This document shows positions 19,081 through 29,400 of a stretch of DNA of 64,000 bases, piece by piece. The notes under the pieces were generated by a model. The model saw only the letters and a list, made by a program, of their open reading frames with translations, did not search any database and was not told the origin of the DNA. How positions within the stretch are numbered: position 1 is the first letter of the stretch; each line of letters begins with the position of its first letter. The DNA lies in the NCBI RefSeq assembly GCF_009765965.1, contig NZ_LMUL01000004.1, forward strand, positions 18,420-82,419. Direction: 5' to 3'. This DNA comes from Caulobacter sp. S45 (GTDB lineage: Bacteria; Pseudomonadota; Alphaproteobacteria; Caulobacterales; Caulobacteraceae). The position numbers and the translations under genes are program-made.

Positions 19081-20154
19081 ATGCCGCTTCAGCTTTCCGA
19101 CTTCGATTTCGCCCTGCCCGAGGACCGCATCGCGCTGCGGCCCGCCCATCCGCGCGACAGCGCGCGGCTGATGGTGGTGCGCCCCGGCGCCGCGATTGAG
19201 GACCGTGTGGTCAGCGATCTGCCCAACCTGCTGCGAGCCGGCGACGTGCTGGTGTTCAACGACACCCGCGTGATCCCCGCCCGCCTGACCGGCGTCCGTT
19301 CCCGCGACGGGTTGAAGGTGGCGGTGGAGGCGACCCTGCATCGCCGCCGCGCGCCCAATCGCTGGAGCGCCTTCATGCGCCCCGGCAAGCGCCTGCACCC
19401 AGGCGACCCGGTGGCGTTCGGACCCAACGGCGAGATCACGGCCAAGATCGAGGCCAAGGGCGAAGGCGGCGAGATCGAACTCGCCTTCGACCTGTCGGGA
19501 CCCGCCCTCGACGCGGCGGTGATGGCGCACGGGATCATGCCGCTACCGCCCTATATCGCCGCCAAGCGGGGCGAGGACGACGCCGACCGCACCGACTACC
19601 AGACCGTCTACGCCGCCCACGACGGGTCGGTCGCCGCCCCCACCGCCGGCCTGCATTTCACCCCCGAACTGCTCGCCGCCCTGACGGCCGAGGGCGTGGG
19701 GTCGGCCTTCGTCACCCTGCACGTGGGCGCGGGCACCTTCCTGCCGGTCAAGGCCGACACCATCGAAGCGCACAAGATGCACGCCGAGTACGGCGAGGTG
19801 TCCGAGGCCGTCGCCCAGGCTTTGAACACGGCGCGGGCGGCGGGCGGGCGGATCGTCTGCGTCGGCACCACCAGCCTGCGCCTGCTGGAGTCCTGCCTGA
19901 CGCCGGACGGCGCCTACGCCCCCTTCGCCGGCGAGACCGACATCTTCATCCATCCCGGCCAGCCGGTGCGCGCGGCTGACATGTTGATGAGCAACTTCCA
20001 CCTGCCGCGCTCCACCCTGCTGATGCTGGTGGCGGCGTTCAGCGGCCTGGACACGCTGCGGGCGGCCTACGCCCATGCGGTGGAGACCGGCTACCGTTTC
20101 TACTCCTATGGCGACAGCAGCCTGTGGTTCCGGGCGGAGACACCATCGGCATGA
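19081..20154 (+). CDS. queA: tRNA preQ1(34) S-adenosylmethionine ribosyltransferase-isomerase
   Basis: A 357-residue enzyme converting preQ1 at tRNA wobble position 34 to epoxyqueuosine, using the ribosyl part of SAM. It starts [20 protein letters not shown], with [24 protein letters not shown] and [11 protein letters not shown], all QueA signatures. The stop overlaps the tgt start by four bases (ATGA), so the two queuosine steps are coupled. Confidence 0.95.
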   Translation: MPLQLSDFDFALPEDRIALRPAHPRDSARLMVVRPGAAIEDRVVSDLPNLLRAGDVLVFNDTRVIPARLTGVRSRDGLKVAVEATLHRRRAPNRWSAFMRPGKRLHPGDPVAFGPNGEITAKIEAKGEGGEIELAFDLSGPALDAAVMAHGIMPLPPYIAAKRGEDDADRTDYQTVYAAHDGSVAAPTAGLHFTPELLAALTAEGVGSAFVTLHVGAGTFLPVKADTIEAHKMHAEYGEVSEAVAQALNTARAAGGRIVCVGTTSLRLLESCLTPDGAYAPFAGETDIFIHPGQPVRAADMLMSNFHLPRSTLLMLVAAFSGLDTLRAAYAHAVETGYRFYSYGDSSLWFRAETPSA

Positions 20155-21275
20155 GCGCCTTTCCCTTCACGATCAGCGCCCGCGAGGGCGCGGCGCGCAC
20201 CGGCGTGCTGTCCACCTCGCGCGGCGACATCCGCACGCCCGCCTTCATGCCGGTCGGCACCGCCGGCACGGTGAAGGCGCTGACGGTGGATCAGGTGGCC
20301 CAGACCGGCGCCGACATCCTGCTCGGCAACACCTATCACCTGATGCTGCGCCCCACCGCCGAGCGGGTGGCCAGGCTCGGCGGCCTGCACAAGTTCATGC
20401 GGTGGGACAAGCCGATCCTGACCGACAGCGGCGGCTTCCAGGTGATGTCGCTGTCCAAGATCGCCAAGGTGAAGGAGGACGCCGTCACCTTCCAGAGCCA
20501 CCTGGACGGCTCCCGCCATGTGCTGTCGCCGGAACGCTCCATCGAGATCCAGGCCGACCTGCTGGGTTCCGACATCGTCATGCAGCTGGACGAGTGCGTG
20601 GCTTGGCCGGCGGAGGAGCCCCGCGCAGCCGAGGCGCTACGCCTGTCCGCCCGTTGGGCCGCCCGCTGCAAGACCGCGTTCGGGACCCGTGATGCGCAGG
20701 CCCTGTTCGGCATCCAGCAGGGCTCCACCTTCGAGACCCTGCGCCGGGAGTCCGCCGATCGGCTGCAGGAGATCGGCTTCGACGGCTACGCCATCGGCGG
20801 GCTGGCGGTGGGCGAGGGCCATGCGGCCATGTGCGAGGTGCTGGACTACGCACCGGCCATGCTGCCGCCGGAGCGGCCGCGCTACCTGATGGGGGTGGGC
20901 AAGCCCATCGACATCGTCGAAGCGGTGGCGCGCGGCGTGGACATGTTCGACTGCGTGCTGCCGACCCGCTCCGGCCGCCACGGCCAGGCCTGGACCTGGG
21001 ACGGCCCGATGAACCTGAAGAACGCCCGCTATGCCGAGGACCCCGAACCGCTGGACGGCTCGAGCGCGTGCCCGGCCAGCCGGGACTACTCCAAGGCCTA
21101 CCTGCATCATCTGGTGAAGTCGGACGAGATCCTGGGCCAGGTGCTGTTGTCCTGGCACAACGTGGCCTTTTTCCAGGGCCTGATGTCGGCCATGCGCGAG
21201 GCCATCGCGGAGGGCCGGTTCGCTGCGTTTCGACAGAGCTTCCTGGATCGGACCGGAGCGGGATCGGAGGCCTGA
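20151..21275 (+). CDS. tgt: tRNA-guanine transglycosylase with an eroded zinc site
   Basis: A 374-residue enzyme exchanging guanine 34 for preQ1 in GUN tRNAs. [13 protein letters not shown] and [10 protein letters not shown] surround the catalytic region, [12 protein letters not shown] the substrate loop and [16 protein letters not shown] the second aspartate. The C-terminal zinc site normally has C-x-C-x2-C. Here the aligned stretch is [16 protein letters not shown], so only the middle cysteine is kept and the outer two are serine and serine; the distal histidine (LSWHN) remains. The enzyme fold otherwise looks complete. Confidence 0.94.
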   Translation: MSAFPFTISAREGAARTGVLSTSRGDIRTPAFMPVGTAGTVKALTVDQVAQTGADILLGNTYHLMLRPTAERVARLGGLHKFMRWDKPILTDSGGFQVMSLSKIAKVKEDAVTFQSHLDGSRHVLSPERSIEIQADLLGSDIVMQLDECVAWPAEEPRAAEALRLSARWAARCKTAFGTRDAQALFGIQQGSTFETLRRESADRLQEIGFDGYAIGGLAVGEGHAAMCEVLDYAPAMLPPERPRYLMGVGKPIDIVEAVARGVDMFDCVLPTRSGRHGQAWTWDGPMNLKNARYAEDPEPLDGSSACPASRDYSKAYLHHLVKSDEILGQVLLSWHNVAFFQGLMSAMREAIAEGRFAAFRQSFLDRTGAGSEA

Positions 21276-21302
21276 GTCTCTACGCCGCTAGGGTGGGGCG
21301 GA

Positions 21303-22304
21303 TCAGTGCGCCGAGGCCGCCGCGAAGCCGTTGCTCCACGGGGCGGCTGTGGTCGTGGAGATCGGCGCCGAAATCGCAGTGACGGCGACCGCGGTCGTCG
21401 GCGGACGCCAAGTCTGCGCGGGATCGGCGGCCGGCGCGATCGGCGGAAGCACCAGGACGCTGTAAGACGTCACGGAGACCGGCGTCGTGCTCGCAACGGC
21501 GACCGTCCCTCCATGAGCCCGCGAACGCTTCGATGCGGGGGGCGATTGCAGCGAAGCGATTTGAATCGGAAGGGGCTGCGAAGCCGCAACGCCGGGAACC
21601 TGCGCGCTCGCGACCATGACGACCTGCGAATCACCGGCGGGGTGCGCGCCCGAATTCCAGCTCGCCGCAGCGTCCGCCACCTGCGTCGGCTCGAAACCCA
21701 ACGGCGCCGCCGGCCAGCTGCAGCTATGGGCCATCCCGACCGTCTTCAGGAAAGAACGCCGGACCTCGCCCGAGAGGATGGCGTGTTTGACGTGGTTCTC
21801 GTAACGCGTCGCGCCGCTGATCTGCTTGATCGTGCCGCGCATGGGGATGAAATGCTCCACCGCGCTGCCGGCGGCGTCGAGCGCCGCCTCACCGGCGAAG
21901 TCCGCCCCGCGCGAGGCGCGCGTGCGCTTCTTGTCTTCCTTGGGCATGTCGACGTCGGGGCCGAGCGCCAGATCGAGTTCGGCCACCTTGTTCAGCACGT
22001 CGTTGCAGCTATCCAGCCCGACCATGTCGTAAGGCTTCTCCTCCGCCCGCATCAGCACCGGCGGAATCTGGTCCTGCATCATGTTGAGGTCGTGGAGGGG
22101 CGCCTTAATCGCCTGGCCGGCGCCGTGGTAGATTACGGTGCCCGTGGTCTTGACGACGTAGGCGCTGGTCCCAGCGGCGTGATAGGTCGCGCTGGCCCCC
22201 GCGTCCGCATAGGAGCTAGCCTGCTGGACAGGCGCCGAGACGCATGCGGCGCAGGTCGCACCGAGCGAAACGACGATAATCGTAGTCCCCGCCACCCTCG
22301 TCAT
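21303..22304 (-). CDS. Secreted hypothetical protein with a disordered C-terminus
   Basis: A 333-residue protein from the ATG at 22304, preceded by GGGAG six bases upstream. The N-terminus is a signal sequence (MTRVAGTTIIVVSLGATCAA) with two cysteines but no good lipobox. Residues around 60-215 are ordered-looking and include an Asp/Lys/Arg-rich stretch (MPKEDKKRTRASRG) and a glycine/alanine amphipathic segment. The last third is rich in Pro, Ala, Thr and Ser. I do not recognise the family. It is convergent with tgt and probably periplasmic or outer-membrane associated. Confidence 0.7.
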   Translation of the reverse strand: MTRVAGTTIIVVSLGATCAACVSAPVQQASSYADAGASATYHAAGTSAYVVKTTGTVIYHGAGQAIKAPLHDLNMMQDQIPPVLMRAEEKPYDMVGLDSCNDVLNKVAELDLALGPDVDMPKEDKKRTRASRGADFAGEAALDAAGSAVEHFIPMRGTIKQISGATRYENHVKHAILSGEVRRSFLKTVGMAHSCSWPAAPLGFEPTQVADAAASWNSGAHPAGDSQVVMVASAQVPGVAASQPLPIQIASLQSPPASKRSRAHGGTVAVASTTPVSVTSYSVLVLPPIAPAADPAQTWRPPTTAVAVTAISAPISTTTAAPWSNGFAAASAH

Positions 22305-22441
22305 CGGCAACTCCCGCAACGCCCCCAATAAATCCACATTGTTGCAATTTAAACAATTGCTTTTACGGCCAACCTCACCATTTTGCCCGCCTTGCCCAAG
22401 CGGCGGCCCTTTCTATGGTCCCTCCGCTTCGGACAAGCCCC

Positions 22442-22517
22442 GAGCCCGTAGCTCAGTTGGTAGAGCACGTGACTTTTAATCATGGGGTCCTGGGTTCGAA
22501 TCCCAGCGGGCTCACCA
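22442..22517 (+). tRNA. tRNA-Lys (anticodon TTT)
   Basis: A complete cloverleaf: acceptor GAGCCCG (22442-22448) pairs with CGGGCTC (22507-22513), discriminator A, and CCA encoded at 22515-22517. The D stem is GCTC/GAGC. The anticodon arm is CGTGA-CTTTTAA-TCATG with anticodon TTT at 22475-22477. The T arm is CTGGG-TTCGAAT-CCCAG. The anticodon reads AAA and AAG codons. Confidence 0.98.
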
Positions 22518-22628
22518 CCACGCAATTCGACGTCCGTGCGGAAAACCTCCGCGGGACGCAAACGGTTCCCCACCGATCCCAACATCCTGGGCGGCGGCGC
22601 GCCGATCGAATTGCGCACGAGGGAAGAC

Positions 22629-23198
22629 ATGGCTGAAATCCTTCGAACCACCGTGCTGGACGATAGCTGGGCCACCTTCCTGAAGGCGGACGTTCGACTG
22701 GACGATGGCGTTGAAGTGTCGCGCCAGATCGTATCGCACGGCCACGCCGCCGTCGTTCTCCCTTATGATCCAATCGCCCGGCGGGTGCTGATGGTTCGCC
22801 TGTTGCGGGCGCCGGCGCTCTACGCCGAGGGCCTACAAGCCGTCACCGAAGCGGTCGCCGGCATGATCGATCCCGGCGAGACGGCAGAGGACGCCGCCCG
22901 GCGCGAGGCGATGGAAGAGGTCGGGGTTCGCCTGAAGGCGTTGGAGCCGGTCGGGACCTATTGGGCCACGCCGGGCATATCCACCGAGCGGATGACGCTG
23001 TTCCTCGCGCCCTACACCCAGGCGGATCGCCTCACTGGCGGCGGCGGGGTCGAGGGCGAGCACGAAGGGATCGAGGTGCTGGAGCTGAGCCTCGACGACA
23101 TGAAGCGGATGCTGGAACAGGGCCAACTCCAGGACATGAAGATCCTCGCCCTCGCCCAGGCCCTGCAGCTACGCCACCCCGAACTCTTCCAAGCTTGA
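22629..23198 (+). CDS. NUDIX hydrolase (ADP-ribose pyrophosphatase-like)
   Basis: A 189-residue protein. The Nudix box is complete: Gly78, Glu84 and REAMEEVGV at 92-100. Upstream, GHAAVVLPYDPIARRVLMVR and EAVAGMIDPG fit the ADP-sugar pyrophosphatase (NudF-like) branch. It probably hydrolyses ADP-ribose or a similar nucleoside diphosphate linked compound. GAGGG lies before the ATG. Its last 30 bases overlap the 3' end of the convergent bioD. Confidence 0.9.
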   Translation: MAEILRTTVLDDSWATFLKADVRLDDGVEVSRQIVSHGHAAVVLPYDPIARRVLMVRLLRAPALYAEGLQAVTEAVAGMIDPGETAEDAARREAMEEVGVRLKALEPVGTYWATPGISTERMTLFLAPYTQADRLTGGGGVEGEHEGIEVLELSLDDMKRMLEQGQLQDMKILALAQALQLRHPELFQA

Positions 23199-23882
23199 GA
23201 AAGCTGCGCCCTCCCATCCAGGCGACACCCCCTCAAACGCCCCGCTCCGGCGAACCCGCGTGACCGGCAGCCGGGAAAAGCGGTGCAGCGTCTCGGCAGT
23301 GGCCTCGAAGTCCACCCCGGCGTCCACGCTCTCGTTCAGGATCAGGCCGGCGATCGGAACAGCGCGGCCGCGCAGGGCCTCCACGGCGGTGAGGGCATGG
23401 CTGATCGCGCCCAGATAGGACCCGCATACCAGCAGGGCCGGAACCCCCAGCGCAGCGATCCAGTCGAGCACGACGCCGTCTTCCGCCACCGGGCTCATCA
23501 CCCCGCCGACCCCTTCGATCAACACGTCCGTCTCCGGCGGCGTGGCGGCCAAGCGCGCGCGGCACCAGTCCACCACCTCGCCCAGCCGGATCGAGCGGCC
23601 TTGGGCGCGGGCGGCCATGTCCGGCGATAAAGGCGCCTCGAACCGCCAGGGCGTGCAGGCGGCCACCGTTTCCGGGGTGATGGGCAGGCCTTGCGCGGCG
23701 AGCAGGACGGCGGTGTCGCTGGCGGAGAAGGCCGGGTCGGATGGAGCGTCCGGCATGCCGCTGGCCACGGGCTTCAAGGCGAGCACCGAACGCCCGGCGG
23801 CTCTGCGGGCGCGGATCAACGCGGCCGACACGTAGGTCTTGCCGATGTCCGTTCCCGCCCCCGTCACGAAGACGACGCTCAC
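23169..23882 (-). CDS. bioD: Dethiobiotin synthetase
   Basis: A 237-residue ATP-dependent carboxylase closing the ureido ring of dethiobiotin. The P-loop is VTGAGTDIGKTYVSAAL, followed by ALKPVASGM (carbamate-lysine region) and a second motif VLIEGVGGVMSPVAED. The GTG start at 23882 overlaps the bioF stop (GTGA), matching a bioF-bioD operon. The C-terminal end overlaps the convergent NUDIX gene by 30 bases. Confidence 0.93.
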   Translation of the reverse strand: MSVVFVTGAGTDIGKTYVSAALIRARRAAGRSVLALKPVASGMPDAPSDPAFSASDTAVLLAAQGLPITPETVAACTPWRFEAPLSPDMAARAQGRSIRLGEVVDWCRARLAATPPETDVLIEGVGGVMSPVAEDGVVLDWIAALGVPALLVCGSYLGAISHALTAVEALRGRAVPIAGLILNESVDAGVDFEATAETLHRFSRLPVTRVRRSGAFEGVSPGWEGAAFSSLEEFGVA

Positions 23883-25006
23883 CGGATCGTCTCCAGCAAC
23901 GGCTTCAGCGCGTGCGCCACCGCGTCCACCTCGGCTTCCGCGTGGGCGGCGGAGAAGGCCAGCCTTAACCGCGCCTGCCCCTCGGGCACCGTAGGCGGGC
24001 GAATCGCGACCACCAGGAAACCATGAGCCTGTAATGCCTGGGACAAGGCCAGGGCCCGGCTCGAGGCTCCGACGATCACTGGGACGATCGCGCTCTCGGC
24101 CAGCGGCAGGCCCATGGCCTCGGTGAACTGCCGCGCCAGGGCCAGGGGCCTCGAGCAACGGTCCGGTTCAGCCTCCAGGATCTCCAGCGCAGCCAGGGCG
24201 GCGGCTGCCGAAGCCGGCGGCAGGCCGGTGGTGTAGACGAAGCTGCGCGCACGGCTCTTCAACAGGTCCACCACCGGGGCGGAAGCGCACAGATAGCCGC
24301 CGTAACTGCCCAGGGCCTTGGACAAGGTGCCCATCTCGAGCGGCGCGCGCGCTTCCGGCTCGATGACGCCCAGCCCGTGGGCGTCGTCCACCATCAGCCA
24401 GGCGTCGTGAGAGGCGGCGAGCGCGTTCATCTCCGCCACCGGGGCGCGGTCGCCGTCCATGCTGAATACCCGCTCGGTCAGGACCAGGGTCCGCCCCACC
24501 CCCGCATGGCGACCGGCCAGCCTGCCGGCCAGGTCCTCCAGGTCGTTGTGGCGGAATATCCCCACCTCGGCCCCCGACAGCTTGGCGCCGGCGAACATGC
24601 AGGCGTGGGACAGGGCGTCGAGCAGCACCAGGTCTCCACGTCCGACAAGCGCGGGAGTGACGCCGATATTGGTCAGATAGCCGCTACCGAACACCAGGCC
24701 GGCCTCGGCGCCCTTATGACGGGCGAGCGCACGCTCCAATTGGCCAAGCAGGGGATGGTCTCCAGTGACCAGGCGCGAAGCGCCCGCGCCGGTTCCATAG
24801 CGCTCCACCGCCGCGATGGCGGCCGCCTTCACGCGCGGGTCCTGGGCCAGACCGAGATAATCGTTGCAGGAAAAGGAGATCAGCTCCCGACCGCCCCGCT
24901 CCACACGCACGCCCTGAAGGCGGTGCGTGGGAACCAGGTCGCGGCGCAGGGCCGCGGCCTCGAGGCTAGAGAGCTTCCCGCGGGCGAAGGCGTCCAGACT
25001 GTCCAT
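23879..25006 (-). CDS. bioF: 8-amino-7-oxononanoate synthase
   Basis: A 375-residue PLP enzyme condensing pimeloyl-thioester with alanine in biotin synthesis. FSCNDYLGLAQDPRV, SRLVTGDHPLLGQLE, FSMDGDRAPVAEM and VDDAHGLGVI are in place, and the PLP lysine is in MGTLSKALGSYGGYL. Length is usual. bioD follows with a four-base overlap; bioA and bioB are not in the window. Confidence 0.95.
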   Translation of the reverse strand: MDSLDAFARGKLSSLEAAALRRDLVPTHRLQGVRVERGGRELISFSCNDYLGLAQDPRVKAAAIAAVERYGTGAGASRLVTGDHPLLGQLERALARHKGAEAGLVFGSGYLTNIGVTPALVGRGDLVLLDALSHACMFAGAKLSGAEVGIFRHNDLEDLAGRLAGRHAGVGRTLVLTERVFSMDGDRAPVAEMNALAASHDAWLMVDDAHGLGVIEPEARAPLEMGTLSKALGSYGGYLCASAPVVDLLKSRARSFVYTTGLPPASAAAALAALEILEAEPDRCSRPLALARQFTEAMGLPLAESAIVPVIVGASSRALALSQALQAHGFLVVAIRPPTVPEGQARLRLAFSAAHAEAEVDAVAHALKPLLETIR

Positions 25007-25062
25007 GACCGCCGCTCGGACCCCGGCGACGGCGCACTGTCAAGCTTCGCCCGTCGGGATCG

Positions 25063-26106
25063 CTAGACCGCCTCGGCCGTCTTGACCGGCGCAGCGGCGG
25101 CCTTGTCCGTGGTGGACGGAGCCGAAGACGCCGCCGGGGCGACCGGCTTGGACGCGACCGATGGGATGGCGGACGGAGCCGTAGACTTAGGCGTGACGGA
25201 GGGGGTCGAAGCGGCGCGGTCGGCTTGCGGCGTCGAAGTCGAAGGAGACGCTCCGTAGGCGCCGGCGGCGGGAACCAGGCTGGCCATGAGCATCTGGCCG
25301 GCCGGGGTCTTGGACGCTGTCTTGAAATCCGCAGCGACCAGGGTCGGCGGCTGGGAGGGATGCGCCGCCTGGTGGAACATGGCGTCGGCGCCGGCGTGGC
25401 CCGCGAAGCGATAGAAGACGTGCGCGCCGATCTGGGCCACCTTCAGCAAGCCCGCGAAAGCGCCGCTTCGCGCGGTCTGGAAGTGGGTCGCCTCGCCCAC
25501 GCCCGCCATCACCGAGCCGTGCAGGGCGCTGGCCGCGACCTTGCGCGACCGCCGCCAAGCCTCGTCGTCCACCGGATTGGAGGTGAGGCCCTTGCAGGCG
25601 AAGGTGAATTGGCAGCCGGCGCTGGAACGCTGGTGCACCACGCCGCAGATGGTCTTTGGGAAGGCCGGATGGCGGACACGGTTCAACACCACCTGGGCGA
25701 CCGCTTCCTGACCGGCTTCGGACTCGCCGCGCGCCTCGTAATAGACGACCTGGGTCAGGCAGCTGAGATCGGAACTGTCCGCCGAGCCGACGGCGAGGTG
25801 GAACGGGCGAGCGATGATCGGCGCGGAGGCCGAAACGCTGGCGCGGAAGCGATCGCGCAGCCCCCCCGCGGCGATCGCCACATTGGCCCGCGCGGGAACG
25901 ATCCGGGGGGCCGTCGGTTTACTATTCGGAAAGGCGGAAGCCTCCATTGCAGGTGTGGCTGCAGGCGCCGTGCGCACACCCGACATACGGTCGAGGCCGC
26001 CGACGAGATATGCGGCGCCGATCGCCAGGCCCATTCCGGAGCCCAGAGCTATGGCGCCAAACAGCGCGCGCACGTCTCCGGCGCGCGGCTGGGAAGATAT
26101 AGACAA
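25063..26106 (-). CDS. SleB-type cell wall hydrolase
   Basis: A 347-residue protein with one N-terminal hydrophobic segment (LFGAIALGSGMGLAIGAAYL, about residues 15-34) that could anchor it. The hydrolase_2/SleB domain spans roughly 110-240: CLTQVVYYEARGESEAGQEA, AQVVLNRVRHPAFPKTICGV and CQFTFACKG, with the catalytic glutamate in YYEARGE. The last 110 residues are Ala/Pro/Ser-rich and probably disordered. It should cleave peptidoglycan, as lytic transglycosylases of this family do. Confidence 0.88.
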   Translation of the reverse strand: MSISSQPRAGDVRALFGAIALGSGMGLAIGAAYLVGGLDRMSGVRTAPAATPAMEASAFPNSKPTAPRIVPARANVAIAAGGLRDRFRASVSASAPIIARPFHLAVGSADSSDLSCLTQVVYYEARGESEAGQEAVAQVVLNRVRHPAFPKTICGVVHQRSSAGCQFTFACKGLTSNPVDDEAWRRSRKVAASALHGSVMAGVGEATHFQTARSGAFAGLLKVAQIGAHVFYRFAGHAGADAMFHQAAHPSQPPTLVAADFKTASKTPAGQMLMASLVPAAGAYGASPSTSTPQADRAASTPSVTPKSTAPSAIPSVASKPVAPAASSAPSTTDKAAAAPVKTAEAV

Positions 26107-26418
26107 AGCTTTCTAAGTCCTCTTCGGCGAGGGCGCTTCGCCCCCCGAAAGATCGCTCCAACCCGCAACATGGGTGGGCGTATGCTGACCGGCGGGACCA
26201 CGTCTCCACCGTTAACGCCGCCTTAGACGTTCAGACTGTGTCCAAAACGTGTCAAAAGCACCGGAAGGCCACCCTATCACTCGTTTGCGTGGGACTGAAG
26301 CGACAGCGTTGCGGCGAATTCGACCAGTTTTGCGACTCGACTGGACGCGCCTAAAAACGGCCTGCAAAAGGGCGTGCGTGTCAGTCTGACCCGTCGAACG
26401 CCGCAAAGCGGACCCTGA
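26107..26418. other. Intergenic region between SleB gene and autotransporter
   Basis: 312 bases separating divergent genes, so promoters for both should lie here. I see no EcfG-type promoter, no strong hairpin and no small ORF with a ribosome site. A poor purine-rich ribosome site (GCGGACC) precedes the autotransporter ATG. Confidence 0.5.
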
Positions 26419-29400
26419 ATGCGTAAAGCCCTTGTCGCCGCCGTCGCGCTGGCGCCCCTCTGCTTCGTTGCGAGCCGGACCCCAGCTCGCGCGCAGCAGG
26501 ACGTGACCAACGGGCTGAACGCCCCCATCGCCACCGCGACCGCCACCAGCGCCGGTCCAGGCGACATCACCATCGAGAGCGGTGGGTCGGTGACTGTCAC
26601 CGGAACCACGCCCGCCGTGACGCTGAACAGCAGCAACAACGTCGAGAACGACGGCACGGTCTCGATCAACGGGGTGAACAATTCCACCGGGGTGCAGCTC
26701 CAAGGCGGCAACACCGGCAGCTTCATCAACACCGGCACCATCATCAACAGCGAGAGCTTCAGCGCCGCGACCAACGGCAACGGCTTCATCGTGGAGCCGG
26801 TCGCACAGGGGAGCGGCCGCATCGGCATCCAGGTGACCGGCAGCGCACCGCTGAACGGGTCGATCACCAACGACGGCACCATCACCATCCAGGGCAACAA
26901 CTCGTACGGCGTGTCGATCGAAGCCCCGATCACCGGCAGCTTCCTCAACGCCGGCACCATCACCCTGGTCGGCGACAACGGACTTGCGATCCGCTCCACC
27001 GCCGGCAGCACTGTCGGCGGCAACTTCCAGATTACGGGCTCGATCAGCTCCCAGGGGGCCGGCTCCGGCGCGATCAACCTCCAGGGCGACGTGGGCGGCG
27101 CGGTCTCGATCTATGCGCCGATCAGCAGCACGGCCTATGCGGTCACCACCCGGCCGACCGACACCGGCACCTTGCAAAGCCTCGAGGGCGGCGGCGGGCA
27201 TACCATTGTTCCGGGTCAGCTTGAGCAGTCGGCCGCCGCCGTCATCATCGGCGGCAATGTCGGCGGTGGCATCTTCATCGGGGCGCCCCCAGTAGGCACC
27301 ACCACCACTTCCACCGCCGACCTCGACGGCGACGGCATCGTCGACAGCGTCGAAGGCACCGGCTCGATCACCAACATCGGCAGCGCCCCGGCCTTGGTGA
27401 TCGGCTCCGCCACCACCGCCACCACCATCGGCGTGTTCAGCACCGCCGCGGATGGCGAGGTGGCCGTACCTCAACCCGCAAACAATTTCGGCCTGATCAT
27501 CCGCGGCTCCGTCGCCGGCATCGGCACATTCGACGGCATGTCGGCCACCGGGCTGCAGATCGGCACCGGCTCCGCCCCTGTGACCATCGACGGCGGCGTG
27601 CGGGTAGTCGGCAGCGTGACCGCCGACAGCTTCGAGGCCAACGCCACCGCCATCCACATCTTCGCCGGCGCCACGGTGCCGACGATCCAGAACGAAGACT
27701 TCATCGAGGCGAGCGTCAGCCACTCGGTGCTGGTCACCAGCCCCGACCCGTCCACCGCTGTCGCCTCCGCCATCGTCGTGGAAGCGGGCGGTACGCTGAG
27801 CGCGATCAAGAATCTCGGCACCATCCAGGCGTCGGTGACCGGCGACAACATGTCGGTCTCCACCATCGTCGACAAGAACACCACCGGCGGCATCGGCACG
27901 ATCACCAACGAAGGGGTGATCAGCGCCACCATCAATCCGGAAAACACCGGCGACGCCACCCATGGCGAAGCGATCGCCATCGACCTGCGCAGCAACAGCA
28001 GCGGCGTGAACCTGATCCAGCAGGTCAATCCGAACCCGATCGCTATCGAGACCACCACCACCACCGACGCCTCGGGCGCGGTCTCCACCACGGCGGCCTT
28101 CACCTCCGTCACCGCCACCGCCAGCGCGACGGCCACCACCACCACCACCGTCACCACGACGGGTTCGGGCGTGACCACCACCACCACCACCACCACGCCG
28201 ACCACGCCCGAGATCATCGGCGACGTGCTGCTCGGCAACGGCAACAACAACGTCCAGCTTATCGGCGGCGGCATGGTCGGAGCCCTCAGCCTGGGAACCG
28301 GCGTGGACTCCCTGCTGATCGACAATGGCGCGACCTATTCTGGCGCCCTGACCTATGGCGGCACCGCCCTGGCGCTGAACGTCAACAACGGCATCCTGCA
28401 GAACACCGCGACCGGCACGCTGAAACTGTCCAGCCTGCACATCGGCGCCAGCGGCACGCTGTTCGCCGCGATCGACCCCGCCAACAGCGCCAACACCCTG
28501 TACCAGGTCAACGGCGCAGCCACGCTGGACAAGGGCGCTCAGCTCGGGATCATCCTGAACTCGCCGCTGTTCAACGAGACCACCTACACCATCATCTCGG
28601 CCACCAGCCTGACCAACAACTCCGCCGACTCGGTGGTGCTGACCCAGGTGCCCTACGTGCTGGTCGGCACGGCCACCACCAACACCGCCGCCGGCACCAT
28701 CAGCGTTGACCTGCGCCGCCGCACCGCCGCCGAGATCGGACTGAACCCGGCGCAGAGCGCGGCGCTCAACGCGATCTACACTTCGCTGCCCAACGACGCG
28801 GGAATCGAGGGCGCCGTCCTCGACCAGTTCACCCGCAGCGGCTTCCTCGGCGTTTATAACCAGATGCTGCCGGACTATTCCGGCGGCGTGTTCCAGCTGG
28901 CGCTGGCGGCGTCGGACGCGGTGACCCGCGCCACCTCGCGCATCAACGACATCGAGAATCCCAGCGGCACCCGAGGGGCCTGGGCCGAAGAGGTCGCCTT
29001 CGGCGTCGATCGCTTCAACAGCAATTCGGCCGCCGGCTATTCGGGCGGCGGTTACGGCTTCGTCGGCGGGCTTGAGACCGGCGGCGCGGGCCTGGGCGCC
29101 TTCGGCCTCACCGGCGCCTTCCTGACCGGCGACCTGACGCCCGCCCATTCCCCCGGCGACAACCTCGCCACCATCTCCGAGGGCGAGTTCGGCGCCTATT
29201 GGCAGGCCCAGCTCGGCGGTTTCCGCGCCGATGCGCGCTTGGCTGGCGGCTATGTGCTGTTCTCCGACCGGCGCGAGCTGATCCAGACCGACAGCGCCGG
29301 CGCCACCTCGCTGGACCGACAGTCCAAGGCCAGTTCCTCGGGCTACACCGCGACCGGCCACTTCGGCGTGGGCTACCAGACCAACCCGATCGGCCTGTTC

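Noticed and set aside
28051-28197. CRISPR-like repeat array
   Set aside because: The repeats are trinucleotides within a coding linker, with no spacers or cas genes anywhere in the window.
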